From the NCBI GenBank assembly GCA_009774585.1, contig VSOA01000100.1, positions 1 through 11,551 of the forward strand: DNA of 11,551 nt, read 5' to 3'. The stretch comes from Lachnospiraceae bacterium (lineage in GTDB: Bacteria > Bacillota > Clostridia > Lachnospirales > Lachnospiraceae). The notes below the pieces were generated by a model. That model was not told where the DNA came from. It did no database searches and saw nothing but the letters and a program-made list of their open reading frames with translations. Shown one piece after another: positions 1 to 2,826 of this stretch. Positions within the stretch are counted from its first letter, which is position 1. Every line of letters begins with the position of its first letter. A program made the position numbers and the translations under genes.

Positions 1-1
1 C

Positions 2-379
2 TGTTATTTTTACTTTGAGAATTTAATCTGCAGGAAAGCTGCAGTAGATGGGTACTTTATTTCGCCGCGTTACAATAATTCGGAAACATACAGCCAGAGT
101 AGGAGTACCGGCGTGAATTATAATAAGACCGGCAGGGAATTAAAAACCATCTCGGAACTGTCCACGATGGACAGAAATAAATGTATTGTCCGTGTTTCAG
201 GACTGCCGCCATTTTTCAGCGATAAATATGATTCGACAAAGCATCCTAATTATAAGTATACGGCAGATTACGATGAACGTAACACTTTTGACTTCGAAAA
301 GTATCTGCGTAAAAAGAAGATCAAGGAAAGCGTGAATATCCAGTTCCATAAAAATGACCAATATAAAGTGGTTATATAA
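2..379 (+). CDS. VirD4/TraG-like coupling protein, C-terminal end (partial)
   Basis: This is the 3' end of a type IV coupling protein, the inner-membrane ATPase that brings the relaxase-DNA complex to the mating channel. The frame is open from base 2 to the TAA at 377-379, about 125 residues; the true start lies upstream of the window. The segment KTGRELK...SELSTMDRNKCIV, followed by PPFFSDKYD and HPNYKYTADYD, matches from memory the C-terminal end of the CD1115-type VirD4 family of Firmicutes ICEs. The ATPase motifs are outside the window. A GTG at 113 is only an internal codon, since no ribosome site precedes it. The first ~25 residues (before NNSETYSQSRSTG) look less like the family, so a divergent stretch or an upstream lesion cannot be excluded. 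Family call fairly sure; upstream frame less so. Confidence 0.75.
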   Translation, partial: CYFYFENLICRKAAVDGYFISPRYNNSETYSQSRSTGVNYNKTGRELKTISELSTMDRNKCIVRVSGLPPFFSDKYDSTKHPNYKYTADYDERNTFDFEKYLRKKKIKESVNIQFHKNDQYKVVI

Positions 380-387
380 TAATATCC

Positions 388-396
388 GGAGGTGAT
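388..396 (+). promoter_or_regulatory. orphan Shine-Dalgarno sequence
   Basis: GGAGGTGAT is a near-perfect ribosome site 9 nt after the VirD4 stop, but no ATG, GTG or TTG follows at a usable distance. The nearest in-frame candidate, a GTG at 414 giving 14 codons, is 17 nt away. It may be the relic of a gene once coupled to virD4. Confidence 0.4.
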
Positions 397-426
397 AAAG
401 AGACAGTTATTCAGTGATAAATAATA

Positions 427-455
427 TTGTCTGCGAACAATGCATGTGCTATATT
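427..455 (+). promoter_or_regulatory. putative sigma-A promoter before leader RNA
   Basis: TTGTCT (427-432), a 17-nt spacer, then TATATT (450-455). Predicted transcript start is near 462, which would give a ~115-nt RNA ending at the terminator 550-579. Based on consensus match only. Confidence 0.4.
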
Positions 456-461
456 TAAAAT

Positions 462-579
462 ATGAGAGATGACCGTGTTACAAGGTGAAAATAAATAAGC
501 CTACCTTGTACTTAGCCGGTAAAGGTAGGTCTATAATTGTCGACCAGAGAACTTCCTGAACAAAATCAGGGAGTTTTTT
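462..579 (+). ncRNA. possible small leader RNA with alternative hairpins
   Basis: A predicted RNA from the promoter at 427-455 to the terminator at 550-579, with no convincing ORF. The segment ACCTT at 503-507 can pair upstream (480-486 ACAAGGT with 503-509 ACCTTGT) or downstream (500-507 CCTACCTT with 522-529 AAGGTAGG). The two pairings exclude each other, as in attenuators. Read on the minus strand, the 500-529 stem is followed by a T-rich tail, so it could also be a minus-strand terminator. It fills the spacer after virD4, which otherwise holds nothing recognisable. Confidence 0.3.
550..579 (+). terminator. intrinsic terminator, copy 1
   Basis: Stem AACTTCCTGA (550-559) pairs with TCAGGGAGTT (566-575) with one G-U pair, loop ACAAAA, then six T. 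It ends transcription coming from virD4 or the leader promoter before the toxin module. Confidence 0.85.
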
Positions 580-585
580 ATTGTC

Positions 586-603
586 ATATGCGACGTCGCA
601 TAT
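586..603. repeat. 18-bp perfect palindrome, YATSH-type copy 1
   Basis: ATATGCGACGTCGCATAT, centred between 594 and 595. The same core recurs at 1080-1099, 8535-8550 and 10790-10809, with a variant at 8568-8583. No T-tract follows on either side, so it is more likely a DNA site than a terminator. Confidence 0.9.
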
Positions 604-630
604 TTAGAGAGGAGTGATGGTTATTGAATG

Positions 631-659
631 TTGAAAAACGAAGAGATAAATAATATTCT
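631..659 (+). promoter_or_regulatory. putative promoter of toxin 1
   Basis: TTGAAA (631-636), a 17-nt spacer and TATTCT (654-659). Predicted start near 666, which leaves a ~100-nt structured leader before the toxin ATG at 766. Confidence 0.5.
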
Positions 660-704
660 GATATTGCGCAGGTGACTGCGCAGGAGAGTACCCATGACAG
701 GGTG

Positions 705-760
705 GCAGCCTCCCGAGCCAATTATCCCGGCAAGCCGGGAATACATAGGAAGGGAGGTGC
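705..760 (+). promoter_or_regulatory. structured leader hiding the toxin 1 ribosome site
   Basis: CCTCCC at 709-714 is complementary to GGGAGG at 752-757, the core of the toxin ribosome site. Between them lies a perfect hairpin TCCCGG-CAAG-CCGGGA (725-740). This nested fold would block ribosome entry, as is common for type I toxin mRNAs. Confidence 0.55.
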
Positions 761-765
761 GTGAT

Positions 766-882
766 ATGACAGCATTTGAGATAATCTCAATATTCATTGG
801 AATACTAACACTGTTAGCGACCTTTGGAAGCCTGACTGTTGCGTTTCTTGCCGTTCTCGATAAGAGGAACAAGAAGAAATAA
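766..882 (+). CDS. Type I toxin, holin-like (Hol_Tox-type) small membrane peptide
   Basis: A 38-residue hydrophobic peptide starting MTAFEIISIF, with one membrane segment (about residues 5-32) and a basic end, DKRNKKK. This shape matches the putative holin-like toxin family (TxpA/Hol_Tox type), whose members insert in the cell's own membrane and are silenced by an antisense RNA. I chose ATG 766 because AGGGAGGTG (751-759) sits just before it. An in-frame ATG at 694, with a weaker GGAGAG site, would add a 24-residue hydrophilic extension unlike the family. The module has its own promoter, a ribosome-site-hiding leader and a convergent antisense RNA on the minus strand. It lies between virD4 and Maff2, inside two direct repeats. 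Family identity is good; toxicity is inferred. Confidence 0.8.
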   Translation: MTAFEIISIFIGILTLLATFGSLTVAFLAVLDKRNKKK

Positions 883-886
883 AAAT

Positions 887-915
887 GCCTATCCTGTCTG
901 ACCCACAGGATAGGC
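887..915 (-). terminator. hairpin terminator of antitoxin RNA 1
   Basis: An 11-bp perfect stem, GCCTATCCTGT (887-897) with ACAGGATAGGC (905-915), loop CTGACCC. The U-rich tail is on the minus strand only. It lies 4 nt after the toxin stop, so it also protects the toxin mRNA 3' side. Confidence 0.8.
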
Positions 916-917
916 GG

Positions 918-978
918 TGTCCGTAAGGACATTAGCTCGGTTCGAGAGGCATCCACTTTTGGAGTGGGTGCTTTCCTT
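918..978 (+). terminator. tandem hairpins at toxin 1 mRNA 3' end
   Basis: TGTCC-GTAA-GGACA (918-931), then GCATCCACT (949-957) pairing with AGTGGGTGC (963-971), followed by TTTCCTT. The second may be a weak + strand terminator for the toxin mRNA. Both lie within the sense-antisense overlap and could serve for RNA-RNA contact. Confidence 0.5.
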
Positions 979-984
979 ATGTTC

Positions 985-1013
985 ACTATAACATTATATT
1001 TCTGATAATTCAA
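985..1013 (-). promoter_or_regulatory. promoter of antitoxin RNA 1
   Basis: On the minus strand: TTGAAT (1013-1008), a 17-nt spacer and TATAGT (990-985). A second TATAAT lies within the spacer. It points at the toxin 3' end. Confidence 0.65.
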
Positions 1014-1036
1014 TAAAAACAAGCAAGTAACAATTA

Positions 1037-1098
1037 ACCAGAGAACTTCCTGAACAAAATCAGGGAGTTTTTTTATTGCCATATGCGACGTCGCATAT
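1037..1098 (+). repeat. direct repeat copy 2 (terminator plus palindrome)
   Basis: A 62-bp copy of 543-603, differing by one extra T and one substitution. It separates the toxin module from the Maff2 gene. Recombination between the copies would remove 494 bp carrying exactly the toxin-antitoxin module and leave one repeat. Confidence 0.95.
1044..1074 (+). terminator. intrinsic terminator, copy 2
   Basis: The same 10-bp stem (1044-1053 with 1060-1069), followed by seven T. It lies ~50 bp before Maff2 and reads in the direction of the operon, so Maff2 needs readthrough, antitermination or a promoter after 1074. I see no good promoter there. Confidence 0.85.
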
Positions 1099-1099
1099 G
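1080..1099. repeat. 20-bp perfect palindrome, YATSH-type copy 2
   Basis: CATATGCGACGTCGCATATG, centred between 1089 and 1090, 25 bp before the Maff2 ATG. The position suits an operator or attachment point, but nothing in the window shows what binds it. Confidence 0.9.
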
Positions 1100-1124
1100 A
1101 GAAAAGAAAGAGAGTGAGAAAGAA

Positions 1125-1346
1125 ATGGGAATTTTTGAATCAATTGTCAAATTTGCATCCATGGGAGTCATGGCATGGGGAGCAGCGTACGCGATCACAG
1201 GCCTCATAACATTTTCAGAAGGGCACAAACAGCAGAGTGCACCCAAAAAAGAGGAAGGTATGGGAAGTATCGTCGGAGGCGGTGTCATTTTTGCAGTCGG
1301 AATGTTCCTTGTACCACAGATTTTAAATCTGCTGCAGGTGTCGTAG
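1125..1346 (+). CDS. Maff2 family mobile element protein
   Basis: A 73-residue membrane protein with two hydrophobic segments (about 13-32 and 49-70), separated by a polar loop, GHKQQSAPKKEEG. Size, sequence style and position (after virD4, just before the VirB6-like gene) fit the Maff2 family found in the mating-pore operons of Firmicutes ICEs. Its role is not established. The two-helix plan and place in the operon resemble VirB2-type pilin subunits, but that is inference. The ribosome site is modest (GAGAG and GAG runs at 1109-1119). The next gene starts 17 nt after its stop, so the two are probably co-transcribed. A terminator and a perfect palindrome lie just upstream. Confidence 0.85.
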   Translation: MGIFESIVKFASMGVMAWGAAYAITGLITFSEGHKQQSAPKKEEGMGSIVGGGVIFAVGMFLVPQILNLLQVS

Positions 1347-1363
1347 GATGAGAAGGAGAAAAA

Positions 1364-2314
1364 ATGAGAAGCATCTATATACAAAGTCTGACGGCTGGAT
1401 TATCTAATGCAGATGGAATATCGGAATTTTGGGATAAAATCAAGCAACTTATTTTAAAAACTCTATATGACCCATTATATAAAAGTGTAAGCAATGATTA
1501 CAGTGACATGTTTAGCTTACTGAATACGCAGGTGAATGATGCGACTACAAATATTTACAGTGGACCAAGATACTGGGGTGGCGGGCTGCCGTTCGGAACA
1601 GTCCAGAAAGTGGCAGAAAATATCTGCATCCCGATTGCAGCAGCCTTTATCACTGTAATCTTCTGCTGGGAATTGATCCATATGGTGCAGGAGAGCAATT
1701 CCATGAGCAGTGAAAATGCCAAACCCAAGAAACTCATGCTGGTACTGATGAAATTTGGTCTGTGCCTGCTTGTCTGTGCCAAGTCATTTGACATCATCAT
1801 GGCATTTTTTGATGTGGGTGCATGGGCTTCAATGAAACTTGGAGAATTTTCTAGTTCGAGTATTCGCGGGTTTACTGTAGATTTAAATAATGCATTACTT
1901 GAAAATCCGGATGTATACACAGTAGAAGATTTGATGCAACTATGCGGCTATAAGATCATGCTGTTTTTCGGCAAGCTGGGCGTATGTGTCTGCGGCGTCA
2001 TCGTCTACATACGCATCATGCTCTGGTTCCTTGAGATACTTCTTTATGCGAGCACGGCGCCGATCCCGTATTCCACATGGATCAACAAAGAATGGTCGCA
2101 GGTGGGAATGAACTATACAAGAAAGATGCTGGCACTGTCGTTTGAAGGGTTCTTCATGCTGCTTCTGTTTGCCATCTATGGAAGCGTTCTTGCGGGACTT
2201 TCGCAGGGAGATTTCATGCAGAACATGGTCATGATCATAGGGTGTGGATTTGCCCTTGCAGTCATGATGTTCAAGACGGGGAATATCTCCGCCAGTATAT
2301 TTAATGCACACTAA
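1364..2314 (+). CDS. VirB6/TrbL-like mating-pore membrane protein (CD1112-like)
   Basis: A 316-residue polytopic membrane protein, the likely inner-membrane channel component through which DNA passes. Hydrophobic segments are visible at about 84-104, 124-148, 196-230, 255-278 and 286-304. The first 80 residues are mostly polar and amphipathic, with a GPRYWGGGLPFGTVQKVAEN segment before the first helix. Charged YIRIMLWFLEILLYAS and APIPYSTWINKEWSQ segments in the middle fit the VirB6/TrbL-like family of CD1112 type. The ATG at 1364 follows AGAAGGAG with good spacing and lies 17 nt after Maff2. In related elements a separate PrgI gene follows; here the next 512 bp hold a small toxin module and PrgI is fused to VirB4. 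Confidence 0.85.
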   Translation: MRSIYIQSLTAGLSNADGISEFWDKIKQLILKTLYDPLYKSVSNDYSDMFSLLNTQVNDATTNIYSGPRYWGGGLPFGTVQKVAENICIPIAAAFITVIFCWELIHMVQESNSMSSENAKPKKLMLVLMKFGLCLLVCAKSFDIIMAFFDVGAWASMKLGEFSSSSIRGFTVDLNNALLENPDVYTVEDLMQLCGYKIMLFFGKLGVCVCGVIVYIRIMLWFLEILLYASTAPIPYSTWINKEWSQVGMNYTRKMLALSFEGFFMLLLFAIYGSVLAGLSQGDFMQNMVMIIGCGFALAVMMFKTGNISASIFNAH

Positions 2315-2340
2315 ATTTTATAGTATTATTCGATATAGCG

Positions 2341-2349
2341 TGATATAAT
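2341..2349 (+). promoter_or_regulatory. extended -10 promoter of toxin 2
   Basis: TGATATAAT is a perfect extended -10 element (TGnTATAAT). No clear -35 box is seen, which this promoter class tolerates. Predicted start near 2356, ~65 nt before the toxin ATG. Confidence 0.55.
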
Positions 2350-2392
2350 TCTTTTAGTCAGTATAGACAGTATGGGGATAGTTCCGCGGTTG

Positions 2393-2416
2393 CCCTTTTC
2401 GGAAACGGAAAGGGGG
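2393..2416 (+). promoter_or_regulatory. hairpin hiding the toxin 2 ribosome site
   Basis: CCCTTTTC (2393-2400) pairs with GGAAAGGG (2407-2414), one G-U pair, loop GGAAAC. The right arm overlaps the AAGGGGG ribosome site, so the fold should block translation. This is the same logic as at toxin 1. Confidence 0.65.
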
Positions 2417-2420
2417 TTCT

Positions 2421-2504
2421 ATGGACACGTTAGAAGTTTTGACACTGCTATTAGTGGTATTTGCTGCTTTGGCTTACATAGATAATCACAACAACCGAAA
2501 ATAG
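2421..2504 (+). CDS. Type I toxin-like small membrane peptide
   Basis: A 27-residue peptide, MDTLEVLTLLLVVFAALAYI followed by DNHNNRK. It has one membrane segment (about residues 4-20) and a polar, basic tail, the plan of TxpA/Fst-type toxins. The ribosome site AAGGGGG (2410-2416) lies 4 nt before the ATG. The case for a real gene rests on the full module around it: an extended -10 promoter, a hairpin over the ribosome site, a 12-bp hairpin 10 nt after the stop, and a convergent minus-strand promoter with perfect 17-nt spacing. It lies between the VirB6-like gene and virB4. It has little sequence identity to toxin 1 beyond composition. I do not recognise an exact family, and toxicity is inferred. 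Confidence 0.7.
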   Translation: MDTLEVLTLLLVVFAALAYIDNHNNRK

Positions 2505-2508
2505 GCAG

Positions 2509-2620
2509 AAAAAGGGCTATCCTCTACCGCAAATAGGGGATAGCCTGTGCAACTTGTAAATCATCTTGTATAAGTTTCCGTCTGGGGTAATGGGGACGTC
2601 CAAAATCTCCGTTACCTTCT
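2509..2620 (-). ncRNA. Type I antitoxin antisense RNA 2
   Basis: A predicted ~112-nt minus-strand RNA from the promoter at 2627-2655 to hairpin 2515-2545, followed on this strand by CTTTTTC. Inside are hairpins at 2551-2576 (AACTTGTA with TATAAGTT) and 2586-2616 (11 bp with two G-U pairs). It overlaps only the 3' untranslated part of the toxin 2 mRNA, as for antitoxin 1. Confidence 0.65.
2515..2545 (-). terminator. hairpin terminator of antitoxin RNA 2
   Basis: A 12-bp stem, GGCTATCCTCTA (2515-2526) with TAGGGGATAGCC (2534-2545), one G-U pair, loop CCGCAAA. The five-T tail is on the minus strand. The left arm shares CTATCCT with the matching hairpin of module 1. Confidence 0.8.
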
Positions 2621-2626
2621 ATACTG

Positions 2627-2655
2627 ATTATAAACAATTCCTTGCTCATTAGCAA
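2627..2655 (-). promoter_or_regulatory. promoter of antitoxin RNA 2
   Basis: On the minus strand: TTGCTA (2655-2650), exactly 17 nt, then a perfect TATAAT (2632-2627). This is the best consensus promoter I see in the window. Confidence 0.75.
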
Positions 2656-2675
2656 GTGTAAAAGTTTAGGAAATG

Positions 2676-2702
2676 GGGATGCTCCGGCATTCCTGTTTTT
2701 TT
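2676..2702 (+). terminator. intrinsic terminator after toxin 2
   Basis: GGGATGC (2676-2682) pairs with GCATTCC (2687-2693), loop TCCG, followed by TG and seven T. It probably ends the toxin 2 mRNA and would also stop operon transcription before virB4. Confidence 0.75.
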
Positions 2703-2733
2703 GAAGAATCCGTATAAAATTAAATACCAGAAG

Positions 2734-2753
2734 GGCATATCCGCAGATGTGCC
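2734..2753 (+). promoter_or_regulatory. hairpin in the virB4 leader
   Basis: GGCATAT (2734-2740) pairs with ATGTGCC (2747-2753), one G-U pair, loop CCGCAG. It lies 3 nt before the large terminator hairpin and could be an accessory element of an attenuator. Confidence 0.45.
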
Positions 2754-2756
2754 GGT

Positions 2757-2797
2757 AAAAGCGTATGGACAAGTAAACTGTAATCCATGCGCTTTTT
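2757..2797 (+). terminator. strong terminator-like hairpin 30 bp before virB4
   Basis: AAAAGCGTATGGA (2757-2769) pairs with TCCATGCGCTTTT (2784-2796), 13 bp with one G-U pair, 14-nt loop, and a run of five T. The virB4 ribosome site begins 14 nt later. I see no good promoter between this hairpin and the gene, so it may be a conditional terminator controlling virB4. Confidence 0.75.
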
Positions 2798-2826
2798 ATA
2801 TGTAATGTAAAAGGAAGGAAACAGAC

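Larger units (their letters stand above)
543..603 (+). repeat. direct repeat copy 1 (terminator plus palindrome)
   Basis: A 61-bp unit nearly identical to 1037-1098. The only differences are one T in the T-tract (6 versus 7) and one base (T584 versus C1079). It holds an intrinsic terminator and the palindrome ATATGCGACGTCGCATAT. The two copies flank the first toxin-antitoxin module. Confidence 0.95.
881..978 (-). ncRNA. Type I antitoxin antisense RNA 1
   Basis: A predicted ~98-nt minus-strand RNA, convergent with toxin 1 and complementary to its mRNA 3' end. It starts near 978 from the promoter at 985-1013 and ends at hairpin 887-915, which on this strand is followed by ATTTTTATTT. Inside it are two more hairpins (918-931 and 949-971). 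The convergent layout with a shared 3' hairpin is that of txpA/RatA- and fst-like type I modules. Confidence 0.65.

Noticed and set aside
581..609. Promoter with TTGTCA and the palindrome as a 17-nt spacer, followed by TTAGAG
   Set aside because: The -10 match is poor, and the second copy (TTGCCA...GAGAAA) is worse. The idea of an operator within a promoter is attractive but unsupported.
628..675. Short ORF MLKNEEINNILILRR upstream of toxin 1
   Set aside because: The ribosome site GAGAGGAG is about 14 nt away, and the ORF overlaps the predicted promoter at 631-659; more likely chance.
694..882. 62-residue version of toxin 1 starting at ATG 694
   Set aside because: The ribosome site before 766 is much stronger, and the extra 24 residues are polar and unlike the toxin family. 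Kept only as an alternative start.
621..1082. Minus-strand ORF of 153 codons over toxin module 1
   Set aside because: It covers hairpins, promoters and a repeat, has no ribosome site, and its protein looks like random translation of structured RNA sequence.
543..1098. Insertion sequence or transposon bounded by the repeats
   Set aside because: No transposase ORF, no terminal inverted repeats and no target duplication beyond the repeats themselves.
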